Shown: positions 43,426 to 53,208 of the stretch, one piece after another
How the letters are laid out: the number at the start of each line of letters is the position of its first letter
How positions within the stretch are numbered: the stretch's first letter is position 1
DNA from: a virus
IMG/VR virus record: IMGVR_UViG_3300032323_001214
Location: 62,001-126,000 of that record
Reading direction: 5' to 3' (one strand)
DNA: 64,000 nucleotides
Program-made: the position numbers and the translations under genes
The notes under the pieces: generated by a model
The model's database searches: none
The model's input: only the letters and a program-made list of their open reading frames with translations
Told to the model about the DNA's origin: nothing

Positions 43426-44222
43426 GTAGAGGTGTAATATTATTTGCATTCAACTCGCCAAAGTTTGATTACTACAAAATGGCGGTTGCAACAGCAAAGA
43501 GAATCAATCATTTTCTAAACATGCCCGTCACAGTTGTGACAGATGAAAAATCCATATCTAATTCAAATTATAAATTTGACAAAACAATATTAGTAGAACC
43601 TGATAGAAGTAATAGTAGAGATTGGGGAGTATGGATTAACAAAGGTAGATACCAAGCATACGAATTAAGCCCATATGATGAAACCATATTGCTTGATACT
43701 GATTACATGGTAAATTCAACTAAGATTCTTGATATCTTTAACTACTATGATGATTTTTGTTGTCATGATACTACTAGCTTTTTAATGCAGCCTAATGTTG
43801 CCCAAGAAGTGTTAAGTGTATATAGCTATAAAACATTATGGGCTACTGTTGTTGCATTTAAAAAATCAAATAGGGCTAAACAAATATTTGAGTGCTTAGA
43901 AATGGTTCAAAAGAATTTTGAGCATTATGGTAATCTACATGGATTCGTTGCTGGCACCTATAGAAATGACTATGCATTGACGTTAGCATTGAATATTGTC
44001 AATGGCCATAGTAGAAATAAACGTGATATTATACCGTGGAATTTAGTTCATGTAGGAAAAAACACGCAACTATACAAAAATAACACTGATGAATTTGACA
44101 CTGAATTTACCATAATGTATGATAATTGGCAGCGCGGAAAAATACGTAAAGAATATATTACATTAAAAGATTTTGATTTTCATGTAATGAATAAAGAAAA
44201 TTTCTTGGAGATCATAGAATGA
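43422..44222 (+). CDS. GT-A-like glycosyltransferase 1
   Basis: 266 aa. Begins with a strand-helix unit (GVILFAFNSPKFDYYKMAVA) and the D-x-D motif DTD at 92-94 inside SPYDETILLDTDYMV. The DxD coordinates a metal-bound nucleotide-sugar in GT-A enzymes. A mid segment (VVAFKKSNRAKQIFE) and acceptor-side HVGKN follow. The next gene is a paralogue, with the same 'Y..YE.SPY.ETI.L..D' signature. It probably adds sugar to a virion protein or a surface glycan. The fold is inferred from these landmarks only. Confidence 0.6.
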   Translation: MSRGVILFAFNSPKFDYYKMAVATAKRINHFLNMPVTVVTDEKSISNSNYKFDKTILVEPDRSNSRDWGVWINKGRYQAYELSPYDETILLDTDYMVNSTKILDIFNYYDDFCCHDTTSFLMQPNVAQEVLSVYSYKTLWATVVAFKKSNRAKQIFECLEMVQKNFEHYGNLHGFVAGTYRNDYALTLALNIVNGHSRNKRDIIPWNLVHVGKNTQLYKNNTDEFDTEFTIMYDNWQRGKIRKEYITLKDFDFHVMNKENFLEIIE

Positions 44223-44995
44223 CTCGCGGTTTTGTAATTATGGCTCAAGATACTGAAAAGGTACGCTACACTAAATGTGCTAGCGCATTGGAAGCAAGTA
44301 TTAAACGTGTGATGCCAAAAGCTAATGTGACTATCATTGCAACTGACATGTTGCCACATGGAGATTTGGCACCAAATAGTGATTGGAAATTAATCAATGA
44401 CTGGCAAGTATATGAAGCAAGTCCGTATAATGAAACAATAAAGCTAGAAGCAGACCTTTTTATACCAAGAGATATATCTCATTGGTTTGATGTGTTATCA
44501 ATACAAGATGTTGCAGTATGTACTAAAATTCGTAATTTTAAAGGTGATATATCAGATATAAGAACCTACCGTAGATTCATTGATGATAATAACTTACCTG
44601 ATACTTATAACGCAATTACTTATTTTAAAAAGTCAGATACGGCTGAACGATTTTATAAAATAGTTAGAAATATTTTTGAGAATTGGGACGAATACAAGGC
44701 TTTATTAAAATGCAATCCTGATGAAAAGGCAACTACTGATTGGGTGTATGCAATTGCATGTCATATTGTAGGAGTAGAAAAAACCACAATACCTGACTTC
44801 AGTGAGTTTAGTATGACACATATGAAACAGTGGGTAAACGGTGTGACCACTGAAGACTGGACCGACACATTGGTGTATGAGATTCAACCTGAATCATTAA
44901 GAGTACATACCTATCCCCAATATTATCCTTTTCATTATCATATAAAGTCTTTTGGTGATAAAATAATAGAAAGTTATAAAAAATGGAACACGTGA
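44219..44995 (+). CDS. GT-A-like glycosyltransferase 2 (paralogue of the preceding protein)
   Basis: 258 aa. Shares WQVYEASPYNETIKLEADLF with the previous protein's WINKGRYQAYELSPYDETIL region, so the two are related by duplication. The DxD motif is degenerate here (EAD at 77-79), so it may use another metal ligand or have lost activity. FYKIVRNIFENWDEY and CNPDEKATTDWVYAIACHIV follow. ATGA overlap upstream, 13-base overlap downstream. Confidence 0.5.
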   Translation: MTRGFVIMAQDTEKVRYTKCASALEASIKRVMPKANVTIIATDMLPHGDLAPNSDWKLINDWQVYEASPYNETIKLEADLFIPRDISHWFDVLSIQDVAVCTKIRNFKGDISDIRTYRRFIDDNNLPDTYNAITYFKKSDTAERFYKIVRNIFENWDEYKALLKCNPDEKATTDWVYAIACHIVGVEKTTIPDFSEFSMTHMKQWVNGVTTEDWTDTLVYEIQPESLRVHTYPQYYPFHYHIKSFGDKIIESYKKWNT

Positions 44996-45312
44996 TAATT
45001 TGGGAAGCTCCTCCTATTGTCAAGCCTGAATTCAGGTTATACTATGACGATAAAGGTAATGTTTTATTTTATACCTGTGATAAACCCGAAGGTAATTATT
45101 TAGTCATTGACGCCCCTACATTTGCTGCCGGAAGACCTGATATTAGAGTAATTGATGGTAGGATATCCACTGTCGTTGTTAGTGCAGTTGTTAGTAAAAT
45201 TATGCCAAACACCGACGGTGTAAGTTGCGCAGAAGAAGATGTTAGTATCGTGGTTGACGCAACCTATGTAGGTAATACTATTAAATGGAAAACAGTAACA
45301 TATGAACTCTGA
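44983..45312 (+). CDS. Small beta-rich protein of unknown function
   Basis: 109 aa, mostly beta strands by composition, with IIWEAPPIVKPEFRLYYDD and VVVSAVVSKIMPNTDG. It overlaps the genes on both sides (13 and 11 bases), so it belongs to the array. No family recognised. Such proteins also occur next to fibre genes and could be a chaperone or structural piece. Confidence 0.6.
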   Translation: MEHVIIWEAPPIVKPEFRLYYDDKGNVLFYTCDKPEGNYLVIDAPTFAAGRPDIRVIDGRISTVVVSAVVSKIMPNTDGVSCAEEDVSIVVDATYVGNTIKWKTVTYEL

Positions 45313-46255
45313 AGATATTATTGATGTTGCAGATTTAGACTGCATCTATCTAAGTTATGATGAACCACAGAAAGAAGAATTCTGGCTCAAGATTAAAAAC
45401 ATGGTGCCTTGGGCAAAACGTGTTGATGGGGTAAAAGGAAGTGATGCGGCACACAAAGCCGCCGGCGCCGCAAGCGATACTGAACGTTTTATTCTAATCG
45501 ACGGCGACAACATGCCAGAAGAAAGTTTCTTTAATATTCAATTAGATTTTACGGGTAAAGACGAGTCATTTAAACGAGCGCAATTTCGTTGGAAAGCCAT
45601 CAATAATATTAACGGGCTGAGATATGGTAATGGCGGAATGAGTTCTTGGACTAAAGAATATGTCGCCAACATGAAAACACATGAACATCAAAAAGACGGC
45701 GATGTGTCACGTATTGCTGATTTTTGTATGGGCGGAGATGATAATTTATATTGGGCCATGTGGGACTGTTATTCAACTACATATCCAAACATGACACCAT
45801 TTCAAGCATGGCGTGCAGGATTCCGTGAGGGTGTCAAAATGAGTTTAGATAGAGGAGCTCGCCCCACAGTAGATCAATTCAAAGAAACAGTAGCAAGTCG
45901 TAACTTAGATAACTTAACAATATGGCATAATGTTGGTGCAGATGTTGAAAACGGAGAGTGGGCTATATATGGCGCACGACTTGGCACGTACATGACCATG
46001 CTCACAGAATGGGATCATTCAAACGTTCAATGGTTTGATAATTATATTATATTGTGGGAAGAACATGTGAACAGAAATCCTGTGCGTGAGTCAGTATTAT
46101 TGGGTGACGCATTACAGGACAAACTAGGACTACCAATGTGTACATTAGACAGTGTACAAAGTAAATTCTTTAAACGCCATTATGGTGCAGACAAATATAA
46201 CCGAGGACCTCTTGTAACCGAGATGGAAGTTGTTCGACAGATTCAGGGTTGGTAA
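45302..46255 (+). CDS. Glycosyltransferase-like protein (third, unrelated to the previous two)
   Basis: 317 aa. AKRVDGVKGSDAAHKAAGAA precedes TERFILIDGDNMPEE, with DGD at 67-69 as the probable DxD metal/sugar-nucleotide site. YGNGGMSSWTK near residue 105 resembles the glycine-rich acceptor loop of galactosyltransferase-like GT-A proteins. The C-terminal part (FMGGDDNLYWAMWDCY and later) is not recognised. It ends with TAATG overlap onto the first radical SAM gene, suggesting the two act in one pathway. Confidence 0.55.
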   Translation: MNSEDIIDVADLDCIYLSYDEPQKEEFWLKIKNMVPWAKRVDGVKGSDAAHKAAGAASDTERFILIDGDNMPEESFFNIQLDFTGKDESFKRAQFRWKAINNINGLRYGNGGMSSWTKEYVANMKTHEHQKDGDVSRIADFCMGGDDNLYWAMWDCYSTTYPNMTPFQAWRAGFREGVKMSLDRGARPTVDQFKETVASRNLDNLTIWHNVGADVENGEWAIYGARLGTYMTMLTEWDHSNVQWFDNYIILWEEHVNRNPVRESVLLGDALQDKLGLPMCTLDSVQSKFFKRHYGADKYNRGPLVTEMEVVRQIQGW

Positions 46256-47820
46256 TGAGCGGAGAATACGACCAATTTGCTAGGGATATGCGTGACCGCT
46301 TGAATGCGGTCAGTCCATCTCTGTGTCTTGCTAAGTGGCAACAAGTTTCTATTCACTTACCTAGTGGATTGACACAAAGTTGCTACCATCCACCTACACA
46401 TAAAATACCCTTAGATTTATTAAAAGATAATCCTAGCGTACTACACAACACTCCTATTAAGATACATGAGCGCAAACAAATGCTTGAAGGTGTAAGACCT
46501 GAGGGCTGTAGCTATTGTTGGAAAGTAGAAGATGCCAAAAGTGATGATCCTAAAGGTCACATGAGTGACAGACATTATCGTAGTAGTGAATGGTGGAATG
46601 CACCCACGTTTGACGAAGTTACTACAAACAGTTTTGATTATGATGTTATACCGCGGTATGTAGAAGTCAACTTCAATCAAGCATGTAACTTCAAATGTAT
46701 GTACTGTAGCCCTCACCTATCCACTAGTTGGGAAGAAGAAGTTAAAAAGCACGGTGGCTATAAATTAGCACACATGACACATAACAATTTGCAGTCACTT
46801 GAAGAAAAAGGATTAATGCCACTTAAAGTAGCAAATAGAGACAATCCTTATGTTGAAGCATTTTGGCAATGGTTCCCTGAAATCTACCGTAAACTACGTG
46901 TGTTCAGAATGACCGGCGGCGAACCGCTTATGGACAAGAACACATTCAAAGTGTTAGACTATGTGAATGAAAATCCTCATGGTCAGCTTGAGTTATCTAT
47001 AACAAGCAACATGTGTCCTCCGGATCAGAAGTTGTTTGATACTTTCTTAACTAAAGTAAAAGCAATTGAAGAATTACGTACCTACGAAGATAAAGAAAAT
47101 TTCAACGAACACTCAGGCAACCATTGGTATGTAGATAAAGGATTCAAACATTTTTGGTTATTCGTATCATTAGATGGTTTTGGTAAACAAGCGGAATATA
47201 TGCGTACTGGATTAGAGTTTGAACGTATGCTCAACAACGTTCGCACATTCTTGCGTGAAACAAAGTACTCTACTGTGAGTTTCATTAATACGTTCAACAT
47301 TCTGAGTATTCCAAGTCTACATAATTTCCTAGCTATGATCTTAGAATTACGTGCTGAGTTTGGTGGAAGAAGTCAAGTTGAATTTGAGATTGCACCAGAA
47401 CAAACTGAAACAGAAAAAGAACAAAATATTGTCCATAAAGTTTACACACAAAAGAAGTTTCAGCGTGTATTCTTTGACATTCCTATTCTACGTTATCCAC
47501 CGTGGTTCAGTATTCAAAATGCAGGAGAATATGGGATTACCGAAGTAGAACGTTGTCTGAAATATATGGAAGATAATGTACAAGATGGTGATTATTTAGA
47601 GACATTTGAAGGTTTTAAACCATATGAGATATTGAAAATAAAAAGAGATTTGGCTATTATGAAAGAATCTCTACCAGTAGAACAGTTGCAACTAAATAAA
47701 AAGAACTTCTACATGTTCATCACAGAATATGATAGACGCAGACAAACTAATTTTATAGAAACTTTCCCAGAACTAAAAATGTACTGGAGAGAGTGTATCA
47801 AAGCACATACCAAACATTAA
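46255..47820 (+). CDS. Radical SAM protein 1, with N-terminal Cys-rich (twitch-like) domain; type A
   Basis: 521 aa. Start set at the ATG overlapping the previous stop (TAATG). The N-terminal domain has four cysteines (C24, C43, C85, C88 in GCSYCWK) that probably bind an auxiliary iron-sulfur cluster. The radical SAM site CNFKCMYC is at 144-151, followed by the GGEP motif in MTGGEPLMDK. The C-terminus ends with YDRRRQTNFIETFPEL, shared with its relatives. The order N-terminal cluster domain then radical SAM core matches the 'twitch domain-containing radical SAM' proteins of environmental phages. Reaction and substrate are unknown. Confidence 0.8.
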   Translation: MSGEYDQFARDMRDRLNAVSPSLCLAKWQQVSIHLPSGLTQSCYHPPTHKIPLDLLKDNPSVLHNTPIKIHERKQMLEGVRPEGCSYCWKVEDAKSDDPKGHMSDRHYRSSEWWNAPTFDEVTTNSFDYDVIPRYVEVNFNQACNFKCMYCSPHLSTSWEEEVKKHGGYKLAHMTHNNLQSLEEKGLMPLKVANRDNPYVEAFWQWFPEIYRKLRVFRMTGGEPLMDKNTFKVLDYVNENPHGQLELSITSNMCPPDQKLFDTFLTKVKAIEELRTYEDKENFNEHSGNHWYVDKGFKHFWLFVSLDGFGKQAEYMRTGLEFERMLNNVRTFLRETKYSTVSFINTFNILSIPSLHNFLAMILELRAEFGGRSQVEFEIAPEQTETEKEQNIVHKVYTQKKFQRVFFDIPILRYPPWFSIQNAGEYGITEVERCLKYMEDNVQDGDYLETFEGFKPYEILKIKRDLAIMKESLPVEQLQLNKKNFYMFITEYDRRRQTNFIETFPELKMYWRECIKAHTKH

Positions 47821-47829
47821 GGAAAATAA

Positions 47830-49362
47830 ATGGCAGGAAAAAAACACGAAGAATCGTTTGCACAATATAAAGCAAGATTGATTGACCCAATTAGCGATAG
47901 CTATTGCGCGGCTAAATGGCTTAATGCAACAATCTGGCTGGGTAACGGACAAACAACTAGTTGTCACCATCCACTGGGTCATCAAATCGATGCAGGAGAA
48001 TTGCAAACTAATCCATCAGCTATTCATAACACACCACATAAGAAATATATGCGTAAGTTGATGCAAGAGGGTAAACGACCACAAGAGTGTGAATACTGTT
48101 GGAAGATTGAAGATATAGGTCGTGATAACATGAGTGACCGTGTTTACAAAACTGCCGTATTTGAAGAATCAGATATTCTACACACTGCTAAAGCAGATTG
48201 GCAAGAGAATACAATGTTAAAAACATTGGAAATCAGTTTTGACCGAACATGTAACTTTGCTTGTAGTTATTGCAATCCAAGTTTCAGTACAACATGGGTC
48301 AAAGATATTCATAAATTTGGACCTTATCGCAATATTGACGGTGATGCACGTAGTCACTTTATCAACGAAGCCGACCATGCAAAACCATTACCCGATGATG
48401 TTAACCCATATAGTCAAGCGTTTTGGCGCTGGTGGGAACAAGAAAACGGTCTGGCAGACAACCTAGAAGAAATCAGAATCACAGGTGGAGAACCACTTAT
48501 GGCACCTGGTGTTTGGAAGTTGTTTGAGTGGTTCAAAGATAACCAGGAACGGGTGAAGAATCGCAAAGATGGTAAGGTTATGCGTTATGCAATTAACAGC
48601 AATCTGGTTCCCAAAGATGATATTATGGACAGACTAATTGAATTGAGTCACTATGTTCCTCATTTAGAAGTTTATACTAGTTGCGAAGCATTTGGTTCTC
48701 ATGCAGAATATATTCGTGATGGATTCGTTTGGAGCAAATGGAAAGCTAACTTAACACGATTGCACACTGAAGGTAATATTAAAAAGACTCATATGATGAT
48801 GACCATCAATAGTTTATGTCTAGCTAGCATTACTGAGTTCATGGATGAAATGATGGCTTTCAAGAAAACTCATGACACTGTTTACCCCACTATGAGTTTG
48901 AATATTTTACGTTTCCCTAGTTTCCAAAGTTGTGCTATGTTACCAACAGAGATTCGTCAAAAGTATAAAGACAAATTACAAGTTTGGTTAGATCAACAAA
49001 TTGCTATGGATTTGCAAACATCTGATGGTAAACAAATGCTAATGAGTATTGAACGTGAGCAAACACAACGGTTAATTGATTACCTTGACGTTGTTAAAAC
49101 ACCACACAAGAATGTCAAAGACATTGAACAAAACCGTCGTGACTTCAAACAGTTCTATGCTCAGTATGATGTCCGTCGTGGTAAGAGTTTCCGTGATACG
49201 TTTCCTTCAGAGTTTGTCGCTTTCTATGATAGTATTCAAACTGATTTACCAACAGCAGAGGAAATTATTACACAAAATTATCGTGCAGGAGTTGATTTGA
49301 TCCCAGATCATCCACCGGAAGATCCAAGCAAAGATGTGTTTGTCAACCCTGATTTACAATGA
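47830..49362 (+). CDS. Radical SAM protein 2, N-terminal Cys-rich domain; type A
   Basis: 510 aa. Auxiliary cysteines C26, C45, C87 and C90 (ECEYCWK), CNFACSYC at 141-148, ITGGEPLMAPG, and a C-terminal YDVRRGKSFRDTFP segment. It is a close paralogue of protein 1, showing the same WLNATIWL / SCHHPLGHQ / IHNTPHKK layout. AAGGAAAATAA precedes the ATG, one of three non-overlapping junctions. Its last 40 residues extend past the shared motif. Confidence 0.8.
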   Translation: MAGKKHEESFAQYKARLIDPISDSYCAAKWLNATIWLGNGQTTSCHHPLGHQIDAGELQTNPSAIHNTPHKKYMRKLMQEGKRPQECEYCWKIEDIGRDNMSDRVYKTAVFEESDILHTAKADWQENTMLKTLEISFDRTCNFACSYCNPSFSTTWVKDIHKFGPYRNIDGDARSHFINEADHAKPLPDDVNPYSQAFWRWWEQENGLADNLEEIRITGGEPLMAPGVWKLFEWFKDNQERVKNRKDGKVMRYAINSNLVPKDDIMDRLIELSHYVPHLEVYTSCEAFGSHAEYIRDGFVWSKWKANLTRLHTEGNIKKTHMMMTINSLCLASITEFMDEMMAFKKTHDTVYPTMSLNILRFPSFQSCAMLPTEIRQKYKDKLQVWLDQQIAMDLQTSDGKQMLMSIEREQTQRLIDYLDVVKTPHKNVKDIEQNRRDFKQFYAQYDVRRGKSFRDTFPSEFVAFYDSIQTDLPTAEEIITQNYRAGVDLIPDHPPEDPSKDVFVNPDLQ

Positions 49363-50750
49363 CAAACAAAATAATTCCTATATGGGAACATGCAAAGCCC
49401 CATAAAGATAGTAAGAACAAGGTGTTTTGCATGGCACCTTGGACTCACACTTACATAAGTCCTCAAAGCGAACGCAGATTATGCTGTGCTAGTAGAGAGG
49501 AACATTCGTTCCAGAAACAATATATTGACAGTAGCAACGATAGTAAGTATGGAGAAGTCAAAGAATCAAAAACTGCATTAGATGACTATAAACCGGTTAG
49601 TTTAAAAGAACACTGGAATAGTGAATACATGAAAGATATTCGTGTAAAACTAATGCGCGGCGAAGAGATTCCGCAGTGTGATGTATGTAACAAAAATCTA
49701 TTGATGGAAGGACACAGCTATCGCGGCTGGTTTACTGGTTCTTTGTTTCATGACAAGATACAAGAAGCATTTGACAAGACAGACGACACTGGTTACACTA
49801 CAATGGAACCGATCTCGTTTGATTATAGATTCAGTAACCTATGTAATTTTAAATGTCGCATGTGCGGAGAACAACTAAGTTCAACATGGGAGACTGAAAA
49901 GAAAATTCACAATATGTGGGACGAGAAAAATCAACCTTTCATGGTTCCTGAAATTAAATCTGCTATGCAAAACTTTCAGCAGACAGTAGTTGAACCAGAA
50001 TTCCGTGATGCAGTAAGTCGTGGTATTGTAGAAGAAATGTATTGGGTTGGTGGTGAACCATTAATGTATGATGTACATTGGTGGACATTAGAAGAAATGT
50101 TGCGCAACGGTAGTAATAAAAAATGCTATATGCGTTACAATAGTAATTTAAGCCGTGTTCAATTTGGTGACAAAAATTTATATGATTATCTTCCATTGTA
50201 CAAAGACTGGATGATGTGTGCTAGTATTGATGGTACAGGTGAAATTGTCGAATACATTCGCACGGGTATCAAGTGGGACAAGTGGTTAGAGAATTTTAAG
50301 AAAGGTCTTGAGTTACCAAATGGTAAAGATAAGATGGTTCTTGATTTGACATTGACTGCACCCGGTATGTTCAGTTTAAAAGAACTATTTGATTTAAGCA
50401 TTGAGTTGGATGTTAAAATTGAGACTAAAACCACATTCGGTTTTCATCCTGATATAATGTGGACACCTCTTAGCTGGCCCCGTGAAATATTAGATGAAGT
50501 TGTTGACGATATACTTGAATATATTCGACCTCGTGTTACATGGAAACAACATACTTTAGTTGGTAATTTAGAAGCATTAAAGAATACTCGCAAGACTCAT
50601 GCAGAGGAATGGCCTGATACTTATAAGCAAGCTGCAAAAAACGGTAAGGGCTGGGTCGAGAGACTTGAACAAATACGAGGTGGTCCTACTACACTGCGTG
50701 GCATTTATAGTCGTAATTCAAAATTATTAGAATGGTGGGACAACATATGA
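49359..50750 (+). CDS. Radical SAM protein 3, N-terminal Cys-rich domain; type B
   Basis: 463 aa. The N-terminal domain uses C24 (FCMAPW), the paired C42-C43 (LCC) and C107/C110 (CDVC), with an insertion (about 46-100) before the last pair. The radical SAM motif CNFKCRMC is at 162-169; WVGGEPLMYD follows. Lacks the YDxRR tail of type A. Starts at ATGA overlap with protein 2. Confidence 0.8.
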   Translation: MTNKIIPIWEHAKPHKDSKNKVFCMAPWTHTYISPQSERRLCCASREEHSFQKQYIDSSNDSKYGEVKESKTALDDYKPVSLKEHWNSEYMKDIRVKLMRGEEIPQCDVCNKNLLMEGHSYRGWFTGSLFHDKIQEAFDKTDDTGYTTMEPISFDYRFSNLCNFKCRMCGEQLSSTWETEKKIHNMWDEKNQPFMVPEIKSAMQNFQQTVVEPEFRDAVSRGIVEEMYWVGGEPLMYDVHWWTLEEMLRNGSNKKCYMRYNSNLSRVQFGDKNLYDYLPLYKDWMMCASIDGTGEIVEYIRTGIKWDKWLENFKKGLELPNGKDKMVLDLTLTAPGMFSLKELFDLSIELDVKIETKTTFGFHPDIMWTPLSWPREILDEVVDDILEYIRPRVTWKQHTLVGNLEALKNTRKTHAEEWPDTYKQAAKNGKGWVERLEQIRGGPTTLRGIYSRNSKLLEWWDNI

Positions 50751-51925
50751 GTAAAACAATGTGTGTGCTACCTTGGATGCATTTAGCTACGCACCCTAAT
50801 GGTGGTGCAAGTCTCTGTTGCCGCAGTAATCATACAAATGCTATAAGCTGGGCAAAGAAAGCGGAAACTAATAGTATAGTCACATTAGATAATGACAACA
50901 TTATTGACATTATGAACAGTAATACCTTCGTCAAAGTCAGACAAGATATGATAGATGGTAGACGTCCTATCGAATGTGAAGGTTGCTGGAAAGATGAAGA
51001 TAGTGGTCTAAAAAGTAAACGTCAATATGAGAATGAGCGTTGGGCACACATTATCCCCAAACTTGAACAAACGGCAAAGCTTAATGATATCAACTTAATA
51101 TATGTAGAACTACGTTTGGGTAATGTGTGTAACAATGCTTGCTTAACTTGCAACAGTTATAGCAGTACTAAATGGTATCCTGATGAGAAGAAAATTGCCA
51201 ATGACTTACCTTGGTTTCAATTAAGACCAATGGAAAATTTCAAATGGTTTGAGAATGATGAGTTCTATTTAGAATTAGCAAACAAAAGTCGAGAAGTAGA
51301 AGAAATCTATATCAATGGAGGCGAACCTACGTTGATTAAGGCTCACTTTGAATACTTGAAGCACTTGATTACATTAGGTACAGCACAAAACGTACACTTG
51401 GTTTACAGTTTGAACATGTTGGATATACCTGACAATCTAATTGAATTATGGAAAAGTTTCAAACAAGTCACGGTAAATGCAAGTATTGATGATTTAGGTG
51501 AGCGTAACTATTATATTCGTTATCCTACTAAGTGGGAAGAGACAATTGCAAGTATTGAAAAATTAACTAAGTTACCAAACTTAAATTGGCATGTAACACA
51601 AACTGTTAGTATACTCAACATTTACCATTTAGCAGAGTTTGGTAATTGGTTAGAAACTAATTACAACAAAACACCTCACCATAATTATGTAATCTACCCA
51701 GACTATTTAAGTTTAGCAACATTGCCCGATTTTTATAAAGAAGAATTGCGTAGTCATTATGCAAGTAGACTACCTGAATGGCAACGCAAAGATTTATTTA
51801 ATAAACTACATGAGCCCTATCAACCAGACTTGCTAAAAAAAGCAAAAGAGTTTATAATAGCAGTTGATAAAGCACGTGGACTAGATTATAAAAACTACAT
51901 TCCAGAATTAAAAGATATACTATGA
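50747..51925 (+). CDS. Radical SAM protein 4, N-terminal Cys-rich domain; type B
   Basis: 392 aa from the ATG at 50747, which overlaps the previous stop (ATGA); an in-frame ATG 15 bases upstream is less likely. Cysteines C6, C24-C25 and C77/C80 (CEGCWK), then CNNACLTC at 128-135 and INGGEPTLIK. The C-terminus ends YIPELKDIL. This is the shortest N-terminal lead of the family. Confidence 0.8.
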   Translation: MSKTMCVLPWMHLATHPNGGASLCCRSNHTNAISWAKKAETNSIVTLDNDNIIDIMNSNTFVKVRQDMIDGRRPIECEGCWKDEDSGLKSKRQYENERWAHIIPKLEQTAKLNDINLIYVELRLGNVCNNACLTCNSYSSTKWYPDEKKIANDLPWFQLRPMENFKWFENDEFYLELANKSREVEEIYINGGEPTLIKAHFEYLKHLITLGTAQNVHLVYSLNMLDIPDNLIELWKSFKQVTVNASIDDLGERNYYIRYPTKWEETIASIEKLTKLPNLNWHVTQTVSILNIYHLAEFGNWLETNYNKTPHHNYVIYPDYLSLATLPDFYKEELRSHYASRLPEWQRKDLFNKLHEPYQPDLLKKAKEFIIAVDKARGLDYKNYIPELKDIL

Positions 51926-53208
51926 TACCAATTATACCAGACAAAATTAAAGACTCATTCTGTTCAGCTAAGTGGCTGATGGCTACTATGCACTTTGGTA
52001 TGGGGGAAAACCACAGTTGTTATCATCCACCTATTCATCGTTGGAACTTAGAAGATGTTAAGCGTGATCCTAGTATGCTTCATAACACACAGCACAAGAT
52101 TGAACAGCGTAGACAGATGATGAATGGCGAGAAGCCAAAAGAATGTTACTATTGCTTTGACATGGAGGCAATCAATCCTAATGTTATTAGTGATAGAAAA
52201 CGTTTCACAAACGAATCATACGCTATTGAACGCAGACAAGAATTGATTGATGCACCATATGATAAACATGTGAATCCAAGTTATTTGGAGTTAAGCTTCA
52301 GTAATGTATGTAACTTTGGTTGCAGTTATTGTAGTCCTGGTCAATCTAGTAAATGGGAGAATGAAGTTAGAAAGTATGGTAGCTACCCAGTAGTCGATCC
52401 TACAGTACATGCAGACAAACTGCATGACATGATTCCGGAAGATGATAACCCATACATTGATGCATTTTGGAAGTGGTTACCTGACGCCTATAAAGATTTG
52501 AAGTATCTACGTATTACAGGTGGTGAACCATTGGCTACTCGCAACTTCATGAAACTATTAGACTTTGTAGCACAAAATCATAACCCTAATTTAACACTAG
52601 TTGTCAATACTAACCTATGTGTACCTGACAAAAACTTGAATATGTTCTTTGAGAAAGCAACAACACTACTAAACGCCAAGACTATTAAAGGTCTAGAAGT
52701 GTACACTAGCATGGATACATGGGGCCCTCAAGCAGAATACATACGTGATGGTTTAGATACCGCACGGTGGGAACAAACTGTACGTAAAATAAGTACAACT
52801 TTTAATGTGCCAATTCGTGTTATGGTCACGTTTGGTTTAATGAGCATTTTTAACTTTCAAACATTTGTTGAGAAGATTATACAAATGCGTAATGAGGGCA
52901 TCGATATTATGTTTAATTGTGCCAGACTAGTAGATCCAAAACAATTTGATTTGCGCATTCTTCCGGATAGCGTAGACCAGTATTTTACAAAGACAAACAC
53001 GTTTATTGTTGACAACGGGCAAGTTGTTAATGTCGAACGTGAAACTTGGGCTATGGTCTATGACTTTTGGAAAGCACGTAAAAGTACAATGACTGAGGAA
53101 GATAGAGACTGGCGCAGAGATCAGTTTGCTAAATTTACAGATGAGTATGATAAGCGTAGGGGTAAAAATTTTAAATCTAATTTCCCGGAGTTGTCAACAT
53201 GGATTTAA
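51922..53208 (+). CDS. Radical SAM protein 5, N-terminal Cys-rich domain; type A
   Basis: 428 aa. C14, C33, C75 and C78 (CYYCFD) in the N-terminal domain; CNFGCSYC at 130-137; ITGGEPLATR; and a C-terminal YDKRRGKNFKSNFPEL tail like proteins 1 and 2. The segment YIDAFWKWLPDAYKDLKYLR matches the YVEAFWQWFPEIYRKLRVFR of protein 1, so these derive from recent duplication. ATGA overlap with protein 4. Confidence 0.8.
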   Translation: MIPIIPDKIKDSFCSAKWLMATMHFGMGENHSCYHPPIHRWNLEDVKRDPSMLHNTQHKIEQRRQMMNGEKPKECYYCFDMEAINPNVISDRKRFTNESYAIERRQELIDAPYDKHVNPSYLELSFSNVCNFGCSYCSPGQSSKWENEVRKYGSYPVVDPTVHADKLHDMIPEDDNPYIDAFWKWLPDAYKDLKYLRITGGEPLATRNFMKLLDFVAQNHNPNLTLVVNTNLCVPDKNLNMFFEKATTLLNAKTIKGLEVYTSMDTWGPQAEYIRDGLDTARWEQTVRKISTTFNVPIRVMVTFGLMSIFNFQTFVEKIIQMRNEGIDIMFNCARLVDPKQFDLRILPDSVDQYFTKTNTFIVDNGQVVNVERETWAMVYDFWKARKSTMTEEDRDWRRDQFAKFTDEYDKRRGKNFKSNFPELSTWI

